Source of the DNA: Agelaius tricolor | Lineage: Eukaryota > Chordata > Aves > Passeriformes > Icteridae | NCBI GenBank assembly: GCA_023055355.1 | Contig: JALJCS010000018.1 | Span: 2,666,001 to 2,730,000 of the forward strand | DNA: 64,000 nucleotides | Reading direction: 5' to 3' | Shown: positions 1-10,312 of the stretch, piece by piece | Layout of the letters: each line of letters begins with the position of its first letter | Position numbering within the stretch: the stretch's first letter is position 1 | Position numbers and translations under genes: made by a program | The notes under the pieces: generated by a model | The model's input: only the letters and a program-made list of their open reading frames with translations | The model's database searches: none | What the model was told of the DNA's origin: nothing

Positions 1-359
1 GGCTGTGGGCAGTGCTCAGGCTGGGGATTTTCCCGGGACACCTTCAGCATCCTCTCTCCTCTCTTTCTGGGGCTTTCTGGCTCCTATGGCCGTGCCCTCT
101 CCCAGCCAGGACCTCTCCCAGCCCATGCTCCTGGCTATTCCCAGGCCAGGGGCTGTGACTGGGATTTGCTTCTCCTCCCGGCCTCTTCTCCTTTCATTCC
201 CATTTACACGCCAGCCCCGGATGCTGCTCCCCCTTCCCCTGGGGCAGCATCCAGCCCTCCCCTCCCCACACAGCTCCCAGAGCTCCCAGGGGTACCTCCA
301 AGCCCATTCCTCCAGCCCCATGCCAGAGGAGACTCTGCTCGCTGCAGGCTGTCCCCCTG

Positions 360-533
360 CCCCATCCCCCTGTGCTTCTCTTCCTCTATCCCAGCTTCCT
401 CCCCATCCCCCTGTGCTCCTCTTCCTCTATCCCAGCTTCCTCCCCATCCCCCTGTGCTCCTCTTCCTCTATCCCAGCTTCCTCCCCATCCCCCTGTGCTT
501 CTCTTCCTCCTCCCCATCCCCCTCTGCCTCCCA
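360..533. repeat. 41-bp tandem repeat, about four copies
   Basis: Copies beginning with CCCCATCCCCCTGTG start at 360, 401, 442 and 483, giving a constant 41-bp period. Each unit holds a pyrimidine-rich stretch (CTTCTCTTCCTCTATCCC). The fourth copy is truncated and followed by a degenerate fragment. The repeat lies in what is inferred to be the intron between constant exons 1 and 2. The open frames crossing it are low-complexity and are not regarded as coding. Confidence 0.9.
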
Positions 534-654
534 CACGCGGCTCCAGCCGGAGGCAGCAGCGGCAGGAAAATCTCAGCCTGAACATTCCCCGGCTGGCAAA
601 GTGACAAGTGACAGGGAGCAGAGCCGGTGCTGAGCCTCCGCTGTGCTCCAGGCG

Positions 655-1155
655 TGTGGGGACACAGCCCCGAGCATGGGGACACTGCCCTGAGCCTGGG
701 GACACTCCCTGTGCCTGGGGACACTGCCTGAGCATGGGGACACTGCCCCAAGCATGGGGACACAGCCCCGAGCATGGGGACACAGCCCCAAGTATGGGGA
801 CACTGCCCCATGCCTGGGGACACTGCCCCATCCTGGGGACACTGCCCCATCCTGGGGACACTCCCTGTGCCTGGGGACACTGCCCCATGCCTGGGGACAC
901 AGCCCCGAGCATGGGGACACAGCCCCGAGCATGGGGACACTGCCTGAGCCTGGGGACACTCCCTGTGCCTGGGGACACTGCCCTGAGCCTGGGGACACTG
1001 CCCAAGCCTGGGGACACTCCCTGTGCCTGGGGACACTCCCTGAGCTTGGGGACACAGCCCCGAGCCTGGGGACACTGCCCAAGCCTGGGGACACAGCCCC
1101 GAGCATGGGGACACTGCCCAAGCCTGGGGACACTGCCCCGAGCATGGGGACACAG
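655..1155. repeat. G-rich minisatellite, 26 copies of a GGGGACAC unit
   Basis: GGGGACAC occurs 26 times between 657 and about 1152 with a period of roughly 19 bases. The typical unit is GAGCATGGGGACACTGCCC, with variation between GCATGGGG, GCCTGGGG and the occasional GTATGGGG, and between ACAC-AGCCC, ACAC-TGCCC and ACAC-TCCCT. The array is open in several frames on both strands, which reflects the repeat rather than a gene. The regularly spaced runs of four G on the plus strand could form G-quadruplexes; that is inference. Confidence 0.95.
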
Positions 1156-2451
1156 CTCAGGGCGAGCATCCCTCTGTCCCACTCCCCACGCCCGTATCCC
1201 ACAGCCCCCCACCCTCCCCAGCCCCAAAAGCGGGATCAGCTCCAGAAGTGCCACCATTCCCTGTCCCCTGTCCCTGCTGGCCCTTCCTCCCCAGCCCCTT
1301 GGCTCATCCCAGCAGCTCCAGGGCCTGAGGGAGCCTGGGTGAAGCCCAGCTTTAGGATCATGACTTTGCAAAGATGCCACTGAAAATGTTAGCGAGGAAC
1401 TGTGAGTGGGGGGAGCATTTCCAGCCCCCCAAAGCTGGGGAGCCTCTACATCCCAACCTGTGGAGCTGCTGGGATGCTGCTCTGCTGGATGAAGGCAGAA
1501 CAAAAGCCAAAAATGTTCCTAAAATGGGGCCAAGGCATCGATCCCTCTCCCTGGAACTCCTGTAACCCTCCTGAAGGAGACAGAGCCCAGACCAGTAATT
1601 ATTTCCCCCAGGCCATCCTGCCACCATCCATGTCCCAGACATGCCAGGAAGGATATTTTGGGAAATTCTTTGGAAAGGTTGCTGTCCCTGTTTTTCAGCC
1701 ATCTCTGCAGCCCGCCATGGCATGTGCTCAGCTGTGCAGGAAGCAGATGGAGGGAGAAAAATTAAACTAATACACATAGCACCTGTTAAATCACCTAAAA
1801 TAGCTTTTCTATACATAAAACTGGTGATGAAACCCCTGATATTCTGGGGGCTCTCCACAGTGTGAACCACATCCCATCACCTGGATATTTCCTTTTCTCT
1901 ACAAAAGACTTTACTTTTGTCCCACTTGGCAGGATCTGGAGGGTTCAGACTTTGCCATGACAAATGCAGATAAAGGGATTATTGGCCCAGAATGGTGCAT
2001 AAGGGAAGGAAATACTCAGTTTAAAAGGGCTGTGTGATGTTGAAAGAAGCCCAAATACTGAATCTGCTGAGATTTGGGTTGTTTGTAGCCAAAAGGGTGG
2101 CCCCTGCAAGCAGGAGTGCTCACAGGTGGCAGAGAGGACAGCTCTGTGGTCTCCTGATTGTGGAAGGGGAGGTGGGGTGGGACAGGACACATCTACAAAA
2201 ACCTTCAGCTTCCAATCCCAAAATCACATCAGCTCTGCAGGAAGAGGGGCAGGGAGAGGAGGAGTTATCCAGAGAAAAGTCCTGGTCCCAGCATCAAAAC
2301 AGCTCCTGCCTGCCCTGCAACCCAAATCCACTCCAAACTTGCACCCCAAGTCTGCAGCCCATGCACAGAGCAAAGCCAGGCTCTGAGCAGCCTCACAGTC
2401 ATTTAAAAGCAGTGCTTTGTCTGTAGGGTTGATAGGAAACCCCAGTAGTTA

Positions 2452-2905
2452 AATCACAGCATTGCTAGGATGGAAAAGTGCTCTGAGATCATCGGGTCCA
2501 GCCATGAACCCAGCACTGACAACTCCAGCACTAACCCAGGCCCCAGGTGCTGCATCTGCACAACTTTCACATCCCCTCAGGGACAGAGACTCCAGCACTG
2601 CCCTGGTATCTGTTCCTACTCCTGACCACCCTTTCAGAGAAGAAATTTTCCCAATATCCAATCTTAACCTTCCCTGGTGCAAATTGAGACCTTTTCCTGC
2701 CCCTGTCCCTGTTCCCTGGAGCACAGCCCGGCCCCCCCGGCTGTGCCCTCCTGGCAGGAGCTGGGCAGAGCCACAAGGGCCCCCTGAGCCTCCTTTGCTC
2801 CAGGCTGAGCCCCTGCCCAGCTCCCTCAGCCTCTCCTGGGGCTCCAGCCCCTTCCCAGCTCCGTTCCCTGCCCTGGACATGCTCCAGCCCCTCCAAGCCA
2901 TGAAG
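2452..2905 (-). mobile_element. CR1 LINE 3' fragment (minus orientation)
   Basis: The stretch begins AATCACAGCATTGCTAGGATGGAAAAG and continues through a GATCATCGGGTCCAGCC segment. It then runs into the GC-rich block CTCCTTTGCTCCAGGCTGAG and CTCCCTCAGCCTCTCC. This order of motifs is that of the reverse complement of the 3' part of avian CR1 retroposons. The right boundary is approximate. It is non-coding and 5'-truncated, as most CR1 copies are. Confidence 0.75.
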
Positions 2906-5900
2906 TTCTCAGTTGTCTTCAATCTTTTCTGTTCCACAACCCACCAGGTCAAACCTAGCAGATAAAACAGTCTGGTCCTTCCTGGGCTTCTGTGGTTCCC
3001 TTCAAGGTGTTTGCTGAGCAAAAGCCACAGGAGCAGGCTGGGGACTGGTGTGGGCTTCATCACTGGACACAAACAACCACCCCAAATACTCCCCAGAAAG
3101 ACTTCACTCCCAGGCTCCCCAGGATGTGGCAGAAGTTGGGTGATTTGAGCTGTTCAGCCCCAAGGATTTGTTTGACAGGGGGGAATCCCCTTCAGAGCAG
3201 AGCTCCTTCACTGGCACAGCTCCTCCTGCACTCAGAGTCACAGCCCACATTAAACACAGCAGCTCTCACTCTTAGGAGAACACTGTCACTTAGATTAGGG
3301 CTGTTCCTTCAAAGCAATGCCCTCAAATAGAATTCCAGAGGCTGCTGTGATTTTTCAGGCTGCAGGGCTTCACTCACACCTTCCCCATGCCTTGGGGAGG
3401 CAGCTGACAGCAGCTCCACACTGCACATGCTGCAGGAGTTGTGGAGGAATCACTACTCAACACTGAACAGGCAAACAAACACAACCCAGTCAGAAAAAGC
3501 TGGAATTTTAGCCCAGAGACTGTTACAACTTTATAATTCACCCAGAATGTGAATGGGTGAATTGCAGAATGTGTGGAACCACACCTGGCAAAGCAAATAC
3601 CACTGCTGGCTTAACCCTGGGGTGTGTTTGGGATGGCAATGTGAGGATTGTAATTATTTCCTAAACTTCTCACAGGGGCACTTCCTTCTGCTGCTCCTCT
3701 TGCTGCTGTCAGTGAGAAGCTGCAGCCTGTCCAGCAGCCCTGCCTGTGCCCATTTCCACGTTTTCCATCAATGAGCAGAAGGCAAATCCACCAGTGTTTA
3801 TCTGCACAGCCCCACTGGTGCCCTGTGCTTGTAGCACCTGCTGTTGCATCCACTACAACACCACACAAACTCCCAGAGTAAATTCCTCAGTGTTTACAAC
3901 ACCCCCAGACACCCCTGGGGCTCCTGGGTCTGCCTTGATTTATTTTTAGGAAGGATGTGGGCAAAGCCTGCAGCTGTGGCCGGTTGTCCTTCAGCTGGGT
4001 AAGCCCAGGAATGTCCATGGTTCCCTCTCTGGCCCCAGCTGCTCTGGGATGTCCCCCCCAGGCACACATGTGGGGTCAGTGTCCTGCTACACTGTCATGC
4101 ACCCCAAAAACACACCCCAAGCCCCCCCTTGGCTACACCTGCATGCTTTGAGCTACAAGAACACCCCTGAGAGCTTAAAGGACTTTTCTTCATTCCTCTC
4201 CCCAGCCCCAGCACACACAGGCAGCCTGTTGATAGTCCTGCAAGCCCAACTCTTGAAGTTCTTGCACGAAAACAAAACAAAGAATGAAAAAAAAAATAAA
4301 TCCCTCTTTTCCTTCCTGGCTCTCTGTTGCTGCAGCATCTCCATGTGAGCCCCAAGCCCCTGGTTTGTGGTGGGGGATGATGGCTGGGGGCAGCCAGGGC
4401 AGCTGTGGTGCTGCTTGATAAACAAGGGAAGGCAAGTGAACACCACCATTGGCTGTGCTCAGCCAGGGAGGGGAAGCCTGGCTAGCAACAGCTTTGGGAA
4501 GCATTAACAAAGGGGGATTTAGGATTGGAGCAGACACATGGAAGGGGGCTGTGAAATGGCAACTCTGCATCTCCTCCACACGCTCTGCTCCTCCCTCCCC
4601 TGGAGTTGCCATGGATTCTCACACTGCTCCCACCTCCCTGTGAGTCCCTGCCGCTGTCTCTGGGGTGGCTCCTGCCTGCCATCTCCTCCCAGCCTGCCCA
4701 CACAGCCCAGAATTGTCCTCAGCCCTGCCACAGGATGCCAGACCTGCTCATGTCCACCTGTGAGAAACACAGAGCCCTCCCCATCCTCCAGGCAGGAAAT
4801 CCTGCCTCCAGCCCGGTGTTTTCCTGAACAAATCATCACACACAGCCCCAAACAAAGAGCAGCCAGGGGCAGGCAGCACCATGAATGTACAGGGCACAAC
4901 AATGAAAACAAACCACAACAACAGGATGGGTCCTTTGTAGCAGCCCCAGTCCCTGCACTAACCACCAGCCTCCTCCCACAGGGAAACCCCACAGTGATGA
5001 TCCCACAGGGATCTCCTGAGATGCTGCTGGACCATTCATTTACTGCACTTTGGCCAATTCATCACTGTAATCTCTGCTAGAGCCACTGATCTGATTTACT
5101 CAGGAATGGCATCTGCTGCTTGGAATCAGTCTGGATTCGTTTCCATTTGCCCAGCGACAGCATGGGTGTGGTTTTTTTAAGAAAAACAAACCACAAACAT
5201 CATTCAATTAATCATCCTATCCTCCTATTTCTGCCAAACAAGATTAATTCTGTTGTGCTCAGGTCTGCCTCACTACCACATTTTCAGAGCATATTGTCTG
5301 AGCTCCTCTCTCCTGAGCATGTGCACCAGAGCTCTCCCGTGCTTCAGAACAAAGAGCAGATTCCCTTTGTTGTCCTGGAGTAGCAGCAATGTAGGAGATC
5401 AAGAGCTGGTCCCTGCCTCCTTGAGCTTCCCCTGTTCTGCCTGGTTCCAGGTGCCCAGAGACAAGGGGGATTTGCTGTGATGGGCAGGGCTATGTGGACA
5501 AGGGACAGGATTGTTTCTTCCCCAGCTCCCATGGAGACAGCAAGGCAGAAATCCCAACACGGGTTTGAGCTCGTTTCTGGCTTAGGGTCAGTGCCAGGCT
5601 CCCCCCAAACCCCTGGCCTAAGCTGCTGTGTCTTTATTGTTATTAAATGTGGGTCAAATAGAGTTAAGAGCACATCCCTTTTTTTGATTTTCAGCTGAAG
5701 GTCGAGCTGTGCTCCCCTAGCACCAGGCAGAGCCCTGCACTTCAGAGAGCTCGTGGTGCTACAGAGCTTCACCTGTCAGCAGGAGACACATTTGTACAGG
5801 GTTTAACAGCAGAGAGAGAGAACAGCAAGCCAGGCTCAGGCAGCTGCTCTTGCCCCCTCTTTAATGCCTGTACTACCAAGCAGTGCCTGGGGAATTCACA

Positions 5901-6284
5901 CACAGGCATCAAAACTCTGGGAAGAGCACGGGAACAGCACAATGGGGAGTGGGCTGCTTTCCAGGATCTGCCTGTTTGATCACCAGGGAGATGTCAGGGC
6001 TGGGCACTGAACAGATGAGAGCACTTTCTGTTTCCATCCTTTAACAGTGTCACACAGGTTTGGATTAAAAACATCCCCCTTCCTTTAACCTAAAATAGGA
6101 TGAAAGAAACAGGGGGGAAAAAATCTGCAAGAGCAGTTTTGTTGCAAATATGGGCACAGGCAAATGGGGAAAATGAGCAGGAATTAAAATGCACTGAGTT
6201 TTCCCAGTTATTTCAACAGCAGCCTGTGCTTCAACAAAATCTCTTCCCAAAGTCAGGGTTCAGCCCATGCTGTGGGACCCCCCT

Positions 6285-6399
6285 GCCACAACATGGGGCT
6301 CAGTGCAACCTGGTCCAGAGGAAAGTGTCCCTACCCATGGCAGGGGGTGGAAAAGGACGAGCTTGAAGGTCCCTTCCAACCCAAACCATTCTGTGATTG
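6285..6399 (+). mobile_element. Short CR1 LINE 3' end (plus orientation)
   Basis: The segment includes CTACCCATGGCAGGGGGTGG, then GAAGGTCCCTTCCAACCCAAACC, and ends in ATTCTGTGATTG, the CR1 3' terminus made of ATTCTRTG-type units. Only about 115 bases remain. The left boundary is estimated. Confidence 0.85.
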
Positions 6400-8215
6400 A
6401 ACAGCAGCTGTTCAGGGGCTGTCCTGGACACCCAGGTCACAGATCCTCAGCAGTGACATCGTGGCTCGTGCACCAGAATTGACATGTCCCACTCCTTCAG
6501 CTCCCCACACACCCTCTGAGGCTGCCTTTCCTCTTGCCCTCTCTCTTCCCACACCACAGCTTGTGAAGAGACCCAGGCAGGGGCTGGGAGCTGGGCTGAG
6601 TGTCACTGTCCCATGACCTGAGGGAAGTCCCTGTCACTGAGCTGAGGGGGTCTGGGCTGCATCAGCTCTGCCCTGAAGAGCCCAGCATGGTGCTGGAAGA
6701 GGAGCAGCAGAGCCTGCTCTGATGGGGCTCATTTACTGCCTCCTCACAGCAGAACAATTACAGCAGCTGTGGTGCACTTCTGCATTAGCAGGGCTTTGTT
6801 AATTGTCATTTCAACTGGAGCGGAAATGCTAAGGAAGATTTTCCTTGATTAAAATGTTGTCAGTGATAGGGAGCTCAACAGACCCCTGAGAAAACCATTC
6901 CAGCTATAGCTTTGCATTAAAGTCCAAGGCCAGCTTCTACTATGAACACTTAATCTAATTACATCAAACCCTCACTCCATTTCAGCTTTATCAGCTGGAA
7001 TAGCAAAGTTTAATCACTTCAACAAGTTGGCTCTAGCAATCTCCTAATTTTCTGATAAGATAAATTATTGAGCCAGACCCAGGGAAAGAGTCAGGCACAA
7101 GCAGCTGCTGCAGATGTTTAACTGCAAGCTCTGACACCAAAATCCATCCAGCACCCACTACTCCCATGTCACCATTTTAAACCTCCACAGGAGCTGCCCA
7201 AGTGGCCAAGGAATGGCAAAACACAGAGATACAGTGCCTGAGCCAGCCAGATGAGCAAGGACATCACCCACATTTACTCCTGATTATTCAGAGTATAACC
7301 CTCAGCTATGTCCCAAAAGATATAACCCTTTCACATATAAATTATCCTGGAGCCAGTCTCCTCAAACACAGTAACCTCTGGTTGGGTATTCACAGAGAAA
7401 GGTGCAATTCAGTTAAAGCTCTCTCTTTCAAGGGAGTTCACCCTCTGAGGAGGATCCCTGTTCATGAACCAGGAGAAAAGATGGGAGAGGCAAAGAACAA
7501 CATTTTGTTGTCAGTGGTCTCTCACTGTGCACCAAGACAAGCCAAACATTGGTGGGTCAGAGGCAAGAGAGCCCCAGTCAGGAGCAGGGCACTCACCCAG
7601 GAGGTCTCTGCTCTGCTGCTGGGGCCCCTCTGCTGACCCCACACACAGAGAGAGGTGCTGGAATCTCCCTCACTGGGGATATTCCAGAAGTGTCTGGACA
7701 CAATCCTGTGCTGAGAGCCCTGGGATGAGCCTGCTGAGCAGGGAGGTGGGAGCAGGTGAAGCTCTGATGCTCCTGACCCATCCTGTGGCTCTGTGAGCAC
7801 CTCAGCAGCACAGAGCTCAAGGCTCCATGGCTGGTACAGGGAGTGATTTCCAGTGGCCTCCATGAAGGGAGAGGCATTAAGATTTTTGACTCAGGAAGGA
7901 ATTTACATGCTCAGAAGCTGCTTTAGCAAAGAGCCCTTTCTCTGTGAAACCCATTGTCCAGTCCTCCAGCCATCTCCCAACTTCACCTGGAGCTCCTTCC
8001 AGTTTCTGAGGAGCAGACACCAAACCCAGACACACCACTGCCAACAGCAGCTATCAACAAACACAGCTGACACAGAAGTAACCCTATTTCTGACTCCATC
8101 AATGACAGGGACAGCCTCTCTCAGAGCTGCCACTCATGGACTGCCCAGCATTGAAAGTGGCACACCAAGAAAAGAAATCTTCATCCCACAGAAAAATGAA
8201 GAAAGAGCCACTTAC

Positions 8216-8274
8216 CCACTTGTTCCAGGTCTCTGGGTCTGAGAGAAGCGCCAGTCTGTGTTAGGCTGAGCTTG
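8216..8274 (-). CDS. PCDHG: Protocadherin gamma constant exon 1
   Basis: This 59-bp exon begins CAAGCTCAGCCTAACACAGAC and translates in phase 0 to QAQPNTDWRFSQTQRPGTSG, with the last codon split (GG plus one base from the next exon). This is the highly conserved first constant exon of vertebrate PCDHG, shared by every gamma isoform at the start of the common cytoplasmic domain. It is flanked by a strong acceptor (TTCTTTTTCTTTGCAG, AG at 8276-8275) and donor (GTAAGTGG, GT at 8215-8214). Its length equals the usual 59 bp and its phase matches the phase-0 donors of the variable exons upstream. The shared domain carries signalling through kinase binding and sorting. Constant exons 2 and 3 are not in view. 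Confidence 0.95.
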
Positions 8275-10312
8275 CTGCAAAGAAAAAGAAGAGTTTTAAT
8301 ACCTCCATTCTTGCCTTTGAAAATGAAAGTGAACTGATCCTGGATTATTTCAGTCTGGAATATCAGCATATTCTGTCCAAGTGAAGCAAATCAATTAGAA
8401 CAAAGAGAAAGCTCCCCCTCCCCTTTTTCTTGAGTATTTCTGAAGCAGCATGAATACCAAAAAGCATGACAAAAACTGTTCAGAGAATAATCTTCCAAAG
8501 CAGCTCAGGAAACCAGGCTGTGAAAGAAATGAAGCATGAAATAAACTGATAAGGGCATGAATTCAGCAGGAGCAGTGGTACCACAGCTTGGAGGAGCTTG
8601 GAGGAGAAAGGGGGTGTGAGGGGGTGGCAGAGTTAATTGATACTGAGAAAGATGCTCTTAATACTCTAAGGTGAAATGGTAACAGACCCTCCTAATCTCT
8701 CCTTCTTCTGTCCTTAAAAAGGCCTGCCTGAGATCTTGTTTTTATGCATGGTATTTGAATGACTTTTCCTAGCTGTTGTGGCCTTGGAGCACTACAATAT
8801 TTTTCTGTCCACAGAAAAAAGAATAAACTTCCGACAGCAAGAGGAAAAAGCATTATTTGTTTAGGAGACACAATAACCTTCAGACACAGCAGCACACTTT
8901 GTAACCTCATTAATAAACCCCCATATCACTCTCTGCCCGTGTTATTTTACAACCAGACAATGAACATTTTGTAAATAAGGAAGGACATGGAGCAAGCTTG
9001 TATATTCCTGTTTGAATCATGCCTTTGTGGAAAGCACTAAATAGCACAACTGTTTCTGTCAGGAAAACACACACACTTCCGAAAATCATGATCATCTTAA
9101 TGAACTCCAGAGTGATGACACACTACCTGGAAAGGACAATGCTTCCCTCAGCTATTTTAGGAAGGAGCAGTTCATAGTCCATACATAGTGGAACATCAGT
9201 TTTATAGGATTATTCTGCTTGTACATGCAATTACTAAGGAAAAGTGAAGACGAGTAGAGCTGACCTAGATTTTTATTTAGGAGATGTGCTCTCACTAATT
9301 TCTCTGCAGCTTTGATGATACTCATGAAAGAAGATATTAGAATAAATTACTCCCCTAAAATAGATGCCCCACTGGTCCCCATGCTGCATGCAAATGAAGC
9401 TGTTGAAAGACTTGCCCTCCAGTTTTCAGATACACATTTTTGCACACGCTGGCACACAATACTGCACTAGATAAGCCCTTCCCACTATTTTGAGTAGCCC
9501 TTCCATATTTTGAATTCCTGTTGTAATTACCATTTTCAAATTTAGGGCAGGCATTTGTGACACAAAATTACTTTACTTTTTATATCCCAAAGTTATAAAA
9601 GCTCCAGCTAAACACAGTCACCTACATCTATATTTAGGCATCTGAGTACAAACAGCTCAAGTTTTCAAAGCTTGCCGCTCCTCAGCCTCTGCAAGCCAAG
9701 GGCACATAAGGTCACCAGGATCTTTGTGAATAATGTCACTCCTGACATTTCAGTATTTTAGTGCTGAATGCTGAATTCAGCTCCTCACTCAACATGACCA
9801 AGCTGGAAAATGATCCCTGGCTGAGGCACAGTCAGTAATTAATAACACTTGGGGTTTGAGAAATGAGAAATTTCCACAAGGCACTCTCTAAAACTGAGCA
9901 AAAGAAATACAGGCAGACTTTCCTTTCAGATAACCGCCTCCGCACCACAGCTCATGTGCCATATAGGAAAAATGGGTTAAACAGAACCAAGAAGTTAAAC
10001 CCCCAGAAAACCTGTTCCTGACCACACTAAGAATCACTTCAAATAGAAACAACTACAAGCAGAGCTAAGGGGAAACTCTCCACTGCTACAAACACGGAGT
10101 CTTTGATTCTATAACGCTGCTCAGCCCCTTCCCCCACCTCCACCAAGCCGAGCCAAAACTTTCACCTGTCCCCTCCCAGGAGATGACAGTGACACGTGTT
10201 CCCTGAGGCCACCATCTCAGGAGGAAGGACAGACCGAGAAGAGCCGAGTGGCCTGGATATGACAAACTGTTGCACTGAGCAGAGAGGACAGTAAGGAACA
10301 GCCATCTCTTAC
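8275..10312 (-). other. Intron between the last C-type variable exon and constant exon 1
   Basis: This is about 2.0 kb of AT-richer sequence separating the donor at 10312 from the acceptor at 8275. No gene, RNA or complete repeat was recognised. The reading frame of the last variable exon continues past its donor to a stop near 10217, adding some 30 residues that would only appear on an unspliced transcript. Confidence 0.7.

Larger units (their letters stand above)
1156..8215. other. Inferred intron 3' of constant exon 1 (left part of window)
   Basis: On the minus strand this region follows the donor of constant exon 1. I looked on the minus strand for constant exon 2 (expected to encode a peptide like NNQFDTEMLQ) and constant exon 3 (lysine-rich C-terminus KKKSGKKEKK) and found neither, so they probably lie beyond position 1. 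The region contains two CR1 fragments (about 2452-2905 and 6285-6399) and A-rich or T-rich patches such as 4285-4300. I see no open reading frame here with the composition or motifs of a real gene. Confidence 0.6.

Noticed and set aside
5..1503. Several long overlapping frames on both strands near the left edge
   Set aside because: They run through the 41-bp and 19-bp tandem arrays, which are open in many frames because the unit has no stop codons; composition is pure repeat.
4321..4380. Minus-strand translation with NQ....MEMLQ, faintly like constant exon 2 (NNQFDTEMLQ)
   Set aside because: Constant exon 2 is almost invariant in vertebrates, and the rest of this stretch does not match and lacks suitable acceptor and donor in phase; taken as chance.
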